A model generated the notes under the pieces. That model had not been told where the DNA came from, ran no database searches, and saw only the letters and a list, made by a program, of their open reading frames with translations. From Kytococcus schroeteri (GTDB lineage: Bacteria > Actinomycetota > Actinomycetes > Actinomycetales > Dermatophilaceae): a stretch of DNA of 64,000 nt. The stretch is from positions 186,001 through 250,000 of the forward strand of contig NZ_JBHLVH010000004.1 in the NCBI RefSeq assembly GCF_042433515.1, written 5' to 3'. Below are positions 26,225 through 34,148 of the stretch, piece after piece. The stretch's first letter is position 1; the number at the start of each line of letters is the position of its first letter. A program made the position numbers and the translations under genes.

Positions 26225-27607
26225 TCAGCGGGCGGCCACCCGCACCAGCTTGTGGTTGGCGAACTCCTCGACGCCGAAGGACGCGAGCTCGCGCCCGAAG
26301 CCGGAGTTCTTCACCCCTCCGAAGGGCAGCGCCGGCATGGTCGTGCCGTGCTCGTTCACGTAGGCCATGCCCACCTCGAGGCGGTCGGCCACCTCTGCGC
26401 CCCGCTCGGGGTCCCCGGTCCACACCGAGCCGGACAGACCGTAGGACGAGTCGTTCGCCTGCGCGACGGCCTCGTCGAGGTCGTCGTAGGGGAACACCAT
26501 CGCGACCGGGCCGAAGAGCTCCTCGGACCAGGCACGCATCTGCGGGGTGATCCCCGACAGCACGGTCGGCTGGACGAACGCCCCGGGGCCCTCGATGCCG
26601 GCGCCCCCCGTGTGGACGGTGGCGCCCTTCTCCACGGCGTCGCGCACCTGCTCCAGCAGGTCCTCCTTGGCCTGGGCCGAGGACATGGGTCCGATGTGGG
26701 TGCCCTCCGTGCGTGGGTCGCCCACCACCTGCTTCTCGACCCCCGCCACGAGGGTCTCGACGTACCGGTCGAAGGATGCACGCGGCACGAACATGCGCTT
26801 GGGCGAGTTGCAGGCCTGGCCGCAGTTGGACATGCGGGCCTTCGCCATGGTGCGGGCCACCGACTCCACGTCGGCGTCGTCCAGGACGATCATCGGGTCC
26901 GAGCCACCGAGTTCCAGCACCGCCTTCTTGAGGTGCTTTCCGGCCTGCTCGGCGACGGCGGCACCGGCCCGCTCGCTGCCGGTGAGGGAGACACCACGGA
27001 CCCGCGGGTCGGCGATCACCTCAGCAGCCTGCTCGTTGCTCATCCGCAGGTTGGCGTACACCCCCTCGGGTGCCCCGGCCTCGGTGAAGAGGTCCTCCAT
27101 GAGCTGGGCGGACCCGGCACAGATCTGGGCGTGCTTCAGCAGGATCGTGTTGCCCAGCAGGATGTTCGGGGCGGCGAAACGCGCCACCTGGTAGTACGGG
27201 TAGTTCCACGGCATGATCCCCAGCAGCGCACCGAGGGGCTCGGTGCGCAGGACCGACCGCTGCGCCCCCTCGGCCTGCTCCAGCTCGCGATCGGCCAGCA
27301 GGCGCTCGGCGTTCTCGGCGTACCAGGCGTAGATGGAGGCAGCGAGCTCCACTTCGCCTGCAGCCTGCTTCAGCGGCTTGCCCATCTCCAGGGCGATGGC
27401 GTCGGCCAACTCGGTCGACCGCTCGCGGTACGCCGTGGCCACGCGGCCCAGGAGGACGGCCCGCTCGGCGACCGGCGTCGCGGCCCAGGTGGAGGCGGCG
27501 GCGTGCGCCCGGTCGATGGCGACCTGCACCTCCTCGTTGGTGTGCTCCTGGAAGGTGCGCACCACCTCGCCGGTGGCGGGGTTCTCAGTGCGGTAGGCGT
27601 GAGTCAC
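26225..27607 (-). CDS. NAD(P)-dependent aldehyde dehydrogenase, succinate-semialdehyde dehydrogenase-like
   Basis: A 460-residue aldehyde dehydrogenase. Landmarks: NPATGEVV at the N-terminus, GIMPWNYPYYQ (cofactor site), LTGSERAG, catalytic Glu in VLELGGSDPMIV, catalytic Cys in NCGQACNSPKR, and EELFGPVAMVF and PFGGVKNSGFGRE near the C-terminus. The YENAERLL/DREL and MPALPFGG pattern is that of succinate-semialdehyde dehydrogenases, converting succinate semialdehyde to succinate, but other semialdehydes are possible. GTG start with GGAG upstream. Not obviously part of an operon. Confidence 0.9.
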   Translation of the reverse strand: MTHAYRTENPATGEVVRTFQEHTNEEVQVAIDRAHAAASTWAATPVAERAVLLGRVATAYRERSTELADAIALEMGKPLKQAAGEVELAASIYAWYAENAERLLADRELEQAEGAQRSVLRTEPLGALLGIMPWNYPYYQVARFAAPNILLGNTILLKHAQICAGSAQLMEDLFTEAGAPEGVYANLRMSNEQAAEVIADPRVRGVSLTGSERAGAAVAEQAGKHLKKAVLELGGSDPMIVLDDADVESVARTMAKARMSNCGQACNSPKRMFVPRASFDRYVETLVAGVEKQVVGDPRTEGTHIGPMSSAQAKEDLLEQVRDAVEKGATVHTGGAGIEGPGAFVQPTVLSGITPQMRAWSEELFGPVAMVFPYDDLDEAVAQANDSSYGLSGSVWTGDPERGAEVADRLEVGMAYVNEHGTTMPALPFGGVKNSGFGRELASFGVEEFANHKLVRVAAR

Positions 27608-27738
27608 GATGTGCTCCTATCCCGGGCCGTGGGGCCCGTCGCGGAATCCGCCGGTGGGCGGTCTGGCTGCGTCAACGTCCACGGGCGGGGGGTCGTGTTC
27701 CCCGCGCGTCGGCGCGGGCCACCACGAGGACGCCGGGG

Positions 27739-28974
27739 TCAGGGAGCGGGTTGGGGCTCGCGGGTGCGATCGGTGGCCGCGATGGTCCCCGAGCCCACCA
27801 CCCGCGTGCCGTCGTAGAGCACCACCGACTGCCCCGGCGCCACCCCGCGGACCTCCTCGTCAAGCACCACCGTGAGGAAGGACCCGGTCCCGACAGTCAG
27901 GGTGGCCGGGTACTCGGCCCCGTGCGCCCGGACCTGCGCGCCCAGGCGCAGCACCTCCCCCGGCTCCGGCGCCGCCCCGCACCAGCGCACGTGGTCGGCG
28001 CGGAGCACGTCCACCCCGAGCATCTCCCGGGGGCCGACCACCACCTGGTTGCTGGCCGGGTCGGTGCGCAGGACGTAGCGGGGCGCCCCGTCGGCGGCCG
28101 GGACGCGGAGCGCCAGGCCCTTGCGCTGCCCGACCGTGAACCCGTGCGCCCCGGCGTGCCGCCCCAGGACGGTGCCCTCCACGTCGACGACGTCGCCCGG
28201 CCGCTCCCCCAGCCGACGGTTCAGGTAGGCCCGGGTGTCGCCGTCGGCGATGAAGCAGATGTCGTGGCTGTCGGGCTTGCGCGCCACGGAGAACCCACGC
28301 TCGGCGGCCTCGGCACGCACCTGCTCCTTGGTGCTGTCGCCGAGCGGGAAGAACGAGCGGGAGAGCTGCTCGGCATCGAGCACCCCCAGGACGTAGCTCT
28401 GGTCCTTGGCCGGGTCGACCGCCCGGTGGAGCTCGCGGACCGTCCGAGCCTCCTCGATCGGGCGCACCCCGTCCCGGCCCTCCGCGGGCTGCACAGGGGC
28501 CTGCCCCGGTGCCCGCTCGACGATGCGCGCGTAGTGCCCCGTGGCCACGGCGTCGAAGCCGAGGGCCACCGCGCGGTCGAGCAGGGCCGCGAACTTGATG
28601 GACTCGTTGCACCGCAGACAGGGGTTGGGCGTCCGGCCCGCCTCGTACTCGGCGACGAAGTCCTCGATGACGTCGCGCCGGAAGCGTTCGGCCATGTCCC
28701 AGACGTAGAACGGGATGCCGAGCCGGTCGGCCACGCGCCGCGCGTCGCCCGCGTCCTCCAGGGTGCAGCAGCCACGGGCGCTCTCCCGCAGCGTCTGCGC
28801 CGACTGGTTGAGCGCCAGGTGGACCCCGACCACGTCATGGCCCGCCTCGAGCATGCGGGCTGCGGCCACCGCCGAGTCGACCCCACCGCTCATGGCCGCG
28901 ACCACCCGCAGCCGCCGACCGGATGCCGGTAGGGCGGTGGGCTGGGCGGGAGTGGAGATCTGCGGGCTCGTCAT
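27739..28974 (-). CDS. mnmA: tRNA-specific 2-thiouridylase MnmA
   Basis: Forms 2-thiouridine at position 34 of Lys, Glu and Gln tRNAs. The 411-residue protein has the ATP P-loop AAMSGGVDSAVAA (SGGVDS 29-34), the catalytic cysteines in NPCLRCN and HDICFI, DQSYVLGVL and the C-terminal VGQRKGL and VVLYDGTRVVGSG blocks. About 20 extra N-terminal residues precede the core. ATG at 28974 is ten bases from TAGACT. It sits two genes from iscS, its sulfur donor in the pathway; a DUF222/HNH gene has come between them. Confidence 0.96.
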   Translation of the reverse strand: MTSPQISTPAQPTALPASGRRLRVVAAMSGGVDSAVAAARMLEAGHDVVGVHLALNQSAQTLRESARGCCTLEDAGDARRVADRLGIPFYVWDMAERFRRDVIEDFVAEYEAGRTPNPCLRCNESIKFAALLDRAVALGFDAVATGHYARIVERAPGQAPVQPAEGRDGVRPIEEARTVRELHRAVDPAKDQSYVLGVLDAEQLSRSFFPLGDSTKEQVRAEAAERGFSVARKPDSHDICFIADGDTRAYLNRRLGERPGDVVDVEGTVLGRHAGAHGFTVGQRKGLALRVPAADGAPRYVLRTDPASNQVVVGPREMLGVDVLRADHVRWCGAAPEPGEVLRLGAQVRAHGAEYPATLTVGTGSFLTVVLDEEVRGVAPGQSVVLYDGTRVVGSGTIAATDRTREPQPAP

Positions 28975-28984
28975 GGGGCTGCCC

Positions 28985-28990
28985 AGTCTA
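28985..28990 (-). promoter_or_regulatory. Putative -10 element for mnmA
   Basis: TAGACT on the minus strand, ten bases upstream of the mnmA ATG. It overlaps the 3' end of the upstream HNH gene, giving mnmA its own promoter. Confidence 0.45.
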
Positions 28991-30364
28991 CGGAGGGTCG
29001 TCCCACTCCCAGGTGCCGTCGACCAGTCGGGCCGAGAGCCCGTCCCGGTGCACCACGTCGTGGTGGCGACCGCAGAGCAGGGCCATGTTCGACACCCCGG
29101 TCGCCCCTCCGTCGGCCCAGTGGACGACGTGATGGGCCTCGCACCACCCCGGCGGCCGCGTGCAGCCCGGGAAGGTGCACCCGCCGTCGCGCTTCGTCAT
29201 GTGGGCCCGCTGAGGGCCCGTCGCCAGGCGGCGGACTCGCCCCACCTCCAGGGGCGCCCCGTTGGTGCCGAGCACCATCGGGATGACGGCGGCGTCGCAC
29301 GCAGCCCGCCGCAGCTGCGTGGCGGTGAGCACGTCCCCGTGCGTGGTGGTGCCGAAGGTCGCCTCTCCCCCGTCGTGCAGGTCACCGATCCCCCGACCCC
29401 AGCCCTGACGGCGCGACCCTGCCTGGGCGAGCGCCTGCCGCAGCCCGTCGGCGGTCATCGTCACCACCAGGGTGGTGGATCCCGACAGCCCGCACCCGTT
29501 GGCGGACTGGGTCCGATCGGCCGCTTGGGCGCGGCGCACGAGCTCCATGAGTACATCGGCGCGCCGGTGCCCGGGCGTGCGCGTGTCCCGGACCGGTGTC
29601 CCGTCGGGCCCCTTGGCGGAGCGCGGGGCGGACAGCCCGTGGACGGCCGCACGCAAACGGGCGGCGTCGGGCTGGTTGAGGTCGAGCTGGAAGCGCACGA
29701 GCCCGGTGGGCAGCTCCCGCTCGGTGAGACTGCTGCACCGCCGGGCGCGCTCGTCGAGGTCGTCGAGGCGGTCCTCGCCGTAGCGGGCCATGATCTCGCG
29801 CGTCAGCCGGCGCAGCGTGCGGCGCGAGGCGTCCTTGGACGAGGCGACGGTCAGGTAGTGCCCCAGCACCTCCGACCGGTCGGCACCCGGCAGCAGCGGC
29901 ATCACCTTCTCGGACTCCTTGAGCGCCACCGCCGCGTGGTCGACGGCCACACCTCCGCCCCACACCGCCTCGGTCAGCGACTCGGTCCCCGGTTCGAGTG
30001 AGGCCTCGGCCACACGGGCCAGGGTGTGCGCCCGCCCGGGCTCGGTCACCCCGCCCTGGCGGCGCATCCAGTCGGTGGTGGACGCCGCCCGCGAGTCCCG
30101 GACGACCCCGCGGCCGACCGCCTCGGCCGCCACGCCCGCCATGGCGGCCTGCGCGGCACGGGTCAGGTCCTCGAGCGCCTCGAGCACGGTGCCCAACTCG
30201 TCGGAGCCGAGCTGCCACATCCGGTGCCGCCAGGCGACGAGCTGCGGGGCGAGCACGCGGACGTCCTCGAGCAGGTCGAGGCTGCGCGGCCCCCCGTGCG
30301 TCCGCCGGACGGCCTCCCGCTCGGGCGCAGCCGGGGCCTGTGCCCTGCCGTGGTCGAGGTCCAT
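28988..30364 (-). CDS. DUF222 domain protein with C-terminal HNH endonuclease (copy 1)
   Basis: A 458-residue protein of the actinobacterial 13E12-type family. The DUF222 region spans about residues 30-370 (AAQAAMAGVAAEAVGRGVV, PGRAHTLARVAEASLEPGTE, GGVAVDHAAVAL, TGLVRFQLDLNQPDAARL, GLSGSTTLVVTM), followed by the HNH nuclease: GGCTFPGCTRPPGWC, AHHVVHWADGG, NMALLCGRHH. All Zn/metal ligands look intact. Such proteins are multicopy and often mobile-like; biological role is unknown. A clear paralogue lies at 52710-54167, and both share an upstream element. GAGGGGG precedes the ATG. Its 3' end overlaps the mnmA promoter. Confidence 0.9.
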   Translation of the reverse strand: MDLDHGRAQAPAAPEREAVRRTHGGPRSLDLLEDVRVLAPQLVAWRHRMWQLGSDELGTVLEALEDLTRAAQAAMAGVAAEAVGRGVVRDSRAASTTDWMRRQGGVTEPGRAHTLARVAEASLEPGTESLTEAVWGGGVAVDHAAVALKESEKVMPLLPGADRSEVLGHYLTVASSKDASRRTLRRLTREIMARYGEDRLDDLDERARRCSSLTERELPTGLVRFQLDLNQPDAARLRAAVHGLSAPRSAKGPDGTPVRDTRTPGHRRADVLMELVRRAQAADRTQSANGCGLSGSTTLVVTMTADGLRQALAQAGSRRQGWGRGIGDLHDGGEATFGTTTHGDVLTATQLRRAACDAAVIPMVLGTNGAPLEVGRVRRLATGPQRAHMTKRDGGCTFPGCTRPPGWCEAHHVVHWADGGATGVSNMALLCGRHHDVVHRDGLSARLVDGTWEWDDPP

Positions 30365-30425
30365 GCGCCACCCCCTCGGTGCTCCCTGCGATGCCTCGTG
30401 TCGTTCCCCGTCGACGCACCCACCC

Positions 30426-30462
30426 TACTACAGGTGTTCGATTCCATGCAACACCTGTAGTA
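30426..30462. promoter_or_regulatory. 13-bp palindrome upstream of DUF222/HNH copy 1
   Basis: A perfect inverted repeat (30426-30438 TACTACAGGTGTT with 30450-30462 AACACCTGTAGTA) around an 11-base AT-containing spacer, 60-100 bases upstream of the HNH gene. The right half with its flank CATGCAACACCTGTA recurs as CATGCAACATCTGTA upstream of copy 2. A binding site for a dimeric protein, perhaps autoregulatory, is the simplest reading. Confidence 0.6.
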
Positions 30463-30544
30463 CATCTGTGGATGGGCACCCACCGGTCTCCGCTCGGTCC
30501 CGCCGTGTCCCTCGGCCCCGGCACGCGGCCGCTGCCGCGCCCCC

Positions 30545-31741
30545 TCAGACCTGCCCGGCCACCCGGGCCCGCTCCACCACCCCCGGCAGCGCGGCCGCGG
30601 CGCGGTCCACCTCCTCGACCGTCGTCGACCACCCCCAGGAAAAGCGGATGCCGGAGGCGGCCTCGTCGGCGCCGCGCCCCATCGCGGCCAGGGTCGCGCT
30701 CGGCTGGCTCGTGCCCGCCGCGCAGGCCGACCCGCCCGAGGCGGCCACCCCCGCGTCGTCGAGGAGGAAGAGCAGGTCCTGGCTGCGACAGCCCGCGAAG
30801 GTCACGTGCGAGACGTGCGGCAGCCGCGGCGACCCCGCTCCCGTCACCCGGGCCGCGGCCACCGCCGCCAGCTGCGCCTCGAACCGCTCCTGCAACCCCC
30901 GCAGCCGGGCCTGCTCGGCCGCGCCGTCGGCCAGCGCCGCGCGCAGCGCCGCGGCCAGCCCCACCACCAGTGCCACCGGCACCGTACCCGACCGGATGCG
31001 CCGCTCCTGCCCACCGCCGTGGTTGACCGGCCGCAGCCCCACGCCCCGCCGCGCCACGAGCAGCCCCACACCCTGCGGACCACCCACCTTGTGCGCCGCC
31101 ATCGAGAGCAGGTGCACGCCACTGGCCGCCACGTCCACCGGGGCGTGCCCCACCACCTGCACCGCGTCGACGTGCAGCACGCCCCCATGCGCCCGCACCA
31201 CCTCGGCCAGGGCCGGCACGTCCTGCAGCACCCCGGTCTCGCTGTTGCCCCACACGATGCTGACGAGCGCCGGCCGGGTGCCCGCGTCCGGCCCCGCGCC
31301 GCCCCCGCTCCCCCACGCGTCGAGCACGCCGGCCAGCGCCGCGGGCGGCACCAGGCCCCCGGCGTCCACCTCCGCCCAGCCGAGCTCGGCCCCCTCGGCC
31401 TGCACGAGACGACCCACGGCCTCGGTGACCGCCGCGTGTTCCGTGCGCGTGGTCACCACCCCGGCACCCCGGGGCAGCGCCCGGTAGCCCCCGATGACCG
31501 CGAGGTTGTCGGCCTCCGTGCCCCCGGCGGTGAAGAGCAGCTCGGCCGGCTCGGCACCCAGCAGCTCGGCGACCTCCTCGCGGGCCTCCTCCACGAGGGC
31601 CCGCACGCGCCGCCCGAAGGCGTGCGTGGCCGAGGGGTTGCCCGGCAAGCCGGCCACGCGGGCCATCGCCTCGGTGACCTCCGGGCGCTGCGGCGAGCTC
31701 GCCGCGTGGTCCAGGTAAATGGCCTCGACGGGGTGCTGCAC
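30545..31741 (-). CDS. iscS: Cysteine desulfurase (IscS/NifS type)
   Basis: Mobilises sulfur from cysteine for thiolated tRNA and Fe-S clusters. The 398-residue PLP enzyme shows YLDHAASSPQRPEV, FTAGGTEADNLAV, TRTEHAAV, WGNSETGV, HVDAVQVVGH, the Schiff-base Lys in MAAHKVGGPQGVG and the active-site Cys in GGSACAAGTSQPS. A short insert with GGGAGPDAGTRP precedes VSIVWGN. Start: GTG at 31741 with AGGAGG six bases upstream; the frame to 31858 is antisense to the catalase leader. Its location beside mnmA supports a tRNA-thiolation role. Confidence 0.93.
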   Translation of the reverse strand: MQHPVEAIYLDHAASSPQRPEVTEAMARVAGLPGNPSATHAFGRRVRALVEEAREEVAELLGAEPAELLFTAGGTEADNLAVIGGYRALPRGAGVVTTRTEHAAVTEAVGRLVQAEGAELGWAEVDAGGLVPPAALAGVLDAWGSGGGAGPDAGTRPALVSIVWGNSETGVLQDVPALAEVVRAHGGVLHVDAVQVVGHAPVDVAASGVHLLSMAAHKVGGPQGVGLLVARRGVGLRPVNHGGGQERRIRSGTVPVALVVGLAAALRAALADGAAEQARLRGLQERFEAQLAAVAAARVTGAGSPRLPHVSHVTFAGCRSQDLLFLLDDAGVAASGGSACAAGTSQPSATLAAMGRGADEAASGIRFSWGWSTTVEEVDRAAAALPGVVERARVAGQV

Positions 31742-31850
31742 GGTGGTCCTCCTCGACGGGGTGACGCGCCCCGCGGTGGGTCCGGGACGACGGCGGGCGG
31801 GCAGTCCGCGCTCGAGTTGCCCGCAGACCGCACAGTGCCATGCTGGGGAC

Positions 31851-33458
31851 ATGGCCACCTACGAGACCTCCCCTGCCCCCGGAGACCCCGCCGACGCCCA
31901 GGACCCGCACCCCACCTCCGCGGACACCTCGGGTTCCCTCACCGAGACCGGCGCGCCCGCCCCCTCGGACCGCCAGTCCCTCCGCGCCGGCCAGGACGGG
32001 CCGATCCTGCTGCACGACGCCCACTTCGTGAACCAGATGGCCCACTTCGACCGCGAGCGCGTGCCCGAGCGCGTGGTGCACGCCAAGGGCTCCGGCGCGT
32101 TCGGCACCTTCGAGGTGACCCGGGACGTGAGCCGCTGGACCAAGGCCGCCCTCTTCCAGCCCGGCACGCGGACCGACATGCTGGCCCGGTTCTCGACCGT
32201 GGCCGGTGAGATGGGCTCCCCGGACACCTGGCGCGACCCCCGTGGTTTCGCGCTGAAGTTCTACACCACCCAGGGCAACTACGACCTGGTGGGCAACAAC
32301 ACCCCGATCTTCTTCATCCGCGACGCGATGAAGTTCCCCCACTTCATCCGCTCGCAGAAGCGCATGGGTGGCAACGGCCTGCGCGACAACAACATGCAGT
32401 GGGACTTCTGGACGATGAACCCGGAGTCCGCCCACCAGGTCACCTACCTCATGGGCGACCGCGGCATCCCGCGCAGCTACCGCCACATGAACGGCTACGG
32501 CTCCCACACCTACATGTGGGTCAACGAGGCCGGCGAGAAGTTCTGGGTGAAGTACCACTTCCACTCCCAGCAGGGCGTGGAGGGCCTCACCGGCGAGGAG
32601 GCCACGCAGATCGCCGGCGAGGACGCCGACTTCCACCGCCGCGACCTGTTCGAGGCCATCGAGGCCGGCGACTTCCCGAAGTGGACCCTCTCGGTGCAGG
32701 TGATCCCCTTCGAGGAGGGCTTCTCGTACCGGACCAACATCTTCGACGTCACCAAGACGGTCTCCCACGAGGACTACCCGCTCCACGAGGTCGGCGTCAT
32801 GACGCTGGACCGCAATCCGGAGAACTTCTTCGCGCAGATCGAGCAGGCGGCCTTCGAGCCGTCGGCCACCGTGCCCGGCATCGGCCTGTCCCCGGACACG
32901 ATGCTGCTGGGGCGCGTCTTCTCCTACGCCGACACCCACCGCCACCGCATCGGCCCGAACTACCACCAGTTGCCCGTGAACCGGCACCGCGTGGAGGGAC
33001 ACACCTACTCCTACGACGGCCCGATGGCGTACGACCACTCCGGGGACGCGGCCATGTACGCCGCCAACTCGATGGGCACGCCCTACTCGGACGGCACGGG
33101 CGCGGCCGAGGACTCCTACCCCGTCTCCGGCGAGCTGGTGCGCCGTGCCGAGACCGTGCGCAGCGAGGAGGACGACAACTTCACCCAGCCCGGGATCCTG
33201 GTGCGCGAGGTGATGGACGACGCACAGCGCGACCGCTTCGTGGAGACCGTCGCCGGCCACCTGCTGGGCGGCGTGAAGGGCGACGTGCTGGAGCGCGCGT
33301 TCGACTACTGGAAGGCCGTGGACGCCGAGACCGGCGCCCGCATCGAGGCCGCGGTGAAGGCCGGGCAGGCCGAGCGCAACCCGGGCGGCCAGCCGCAGGA
33401 CGCCAAGGCCGATGCCGCCGAGGGCACGACCGACGCCGACGGGGCCCGCCGGGGCTGA
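31851..33458 (+). CDS. katA: Monofunctional haem catalase
   Basis: Disproportionates hydrogen peroxide. The 535-residue clade-3-like catalase has distal His77 in VVHAKGSGAFGTF, the distal Asn in DLVGNNTPIFF, FHRRDLFEAIEAG and the proximal Tyr region RVFSYADTHRHRIGPNY, plus an NADPH-region HRVEGHTYSYDG. Both termini carry extra hydrophilic Ala/Pro/Asp-rich sequence. ATG at 31851; the frame opens upstream to 31719 without family similarity. Monocistronic, ending at a strong hairpin. An over 4-kb antisense open frame covering this gene is an artefact of GC bias. Confidence 0.96.
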   Translation: MATYETSPAPGDPADAQDPHPTSADTSGSLTETGAPAPSDRQSLRAGQDGPILLHDAHFVNQMAHFDRERVPERVVHAKGSGAFGTFEVTRDVSRWTKAALFQPGTRTDMLARFSTVAGEMGSPDTWRDPRGFALKFYTTQGNYDLVGNNTPIFFIRDAMKFPHFIRSQKRMGGNGLRDNNMQWDFWTMNPESAHQVTYLMGDRGIPRSYRHMNGYGSHTYMWVNEAGEKFWVKYHFHSQQGVEGLTGEEATQIAGEDADFHRRDLFEAIEAGDFPKWTLSVQVIPFEEGFSYRTNIFDVTKTVSHEDYPLHEVGVMTLDRNPENFFAQIEQAAFEPSATVPGIGLSPDTMLLGRVFSYADTHRHRIGPNYHQLPVNRHRVEGHTYSYDGPMAYDHSGDAAMYAANSMGTPYSDGTGAAEDSYPVSGELVRRAETVRSEEDDNFTQPGILVREVMDDAQRDRFVETVAGHLLGGVKGDVLERAFDYWKAVDAETGARIEAAVKAGQAERNPGGQPQDAKADAAEGTTDADGARRG

Positions 33459-33481
33459 CCCGGCACACCGCACCCTGCGAC

Positions 33482-33519
33482 GAGGGCGCCCACCGGCTGG
33501 TCGGCCGGTGGGCGCCCTC
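33482..33519. terminator. Bidirectional terminator between katA and the his operon
   Basis: A perfect 15-bp stem (33482-33496 with 33505-33519) with an 8-base loop, 24 bases after the catalase stop and 14 bases after the hisIE stop on the other strand. It can end both transcripts. Confidence 0.85.
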
Positions 33520-33533
33520 GTGCCGTCCGCGCC

Positions 33534-34148
33534 TCAGCCCCGCCGGGCCCGCAGCACGTCCTCCACCTGCGCCAGGGTCACGCCGCGGTCCTGCAGCAGC
33601 ACGAGCAGGTGGTACAGCAGGTCGGCGGACTCCTGCGCCAGCTCCTGCGACCCCTGGGCCACGCCGGCCAGGGCCACCTCGACGCCCTCCTCACCCACCT
33701 TCTGCGCGATGCGGCGCGTGCCCCCCTCGAACAGGGAGGTGGTGTACGAGCCCTCGGGCAGGTCCACGTGCCGCGCCGCCACCGTGCGGGCCAGCCGTCC
33801 CACCTCCGAGGCGGGAGGCTCGTCGCCGAAGCAGGAGGTGGCCCCGGTGTGGCAGGTGGGCCCGGTGGGGCGGGCCAGCACGAGCACGCTGTCGGCGTCG
33901 CAGTCCGTCCGCAGGTCCACCAGCTCCAGGGTGTTGCCGGAGGTGGCGCCCTTGACCCACGGCTCGGCACGGGAGCGCGACCAGAAGGTCACCCGGCCCG
34001 TGGTCTGCGTGGCCTCGACCGCGTCACGGTCCATCCAGCCGAGCATGAGCACCGCCAGGGTGTCGGCGTCCTGCACCACCGCGGGCACCAGGGCGCGCCC
34101 GCCGGTCTGCTCCGCCGAGAACTCCAGCACCTGCACGTCCACCGTCAT
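33534..34148 (-). CDS. hisIE: Bifunctional phosphoribosyl-AMP cyclohydrolase / phosphoribosyl-ATP pyrophosphatase
   Basis: Catalyses steps 2 and 3 of histidine synthesis. The 204-residue fusion has the HisI domain first (LVPAVVQDADTLAVLMLGWM, TFWSRSRAEPWVKGATSGN, DCDADSVLVLA and the zinc/metal CHTGATSCFG), then the HisE domain (GSYTTSLFEGG, RIAQKVGEEGVEVALA, QESADLLYHLLVLL). Actinobacteria normally encode HisI and HisE separately, so this enteric-type fusion is atypical. The ATG overlaps the hisAF stop (ATGA). It is the last gene of the operon. Confidence 0.95.
   Translation of the reverse strand: MTVDVQVLEFSAEQTGGRALVPAVVQDADTLAVLMLGWMDRDAVEATQTTGRVTFWSRSRAEPWVKGATSGNTLELVDLRTDCDADSVLVLARPTGPTCHTGATSCFGDEPPASEVGRLARTVAARHVDLPEGSYTTSLFEGGTRRIAQKVGEEGVEVALAGVAQGSQELAQESADLLYHLLVLLQDRGVTLAQVEDVLRARRG

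Noticed and set aside
29382..33473. A 1363-codon open frame on the minus strand
   Set aside because: It runs antisense across katA and iscS and then through the DUF222/HNH gene in another frame; its product is low-complexity Gly/Arg/Val/His. GC bias alone keeps it open.
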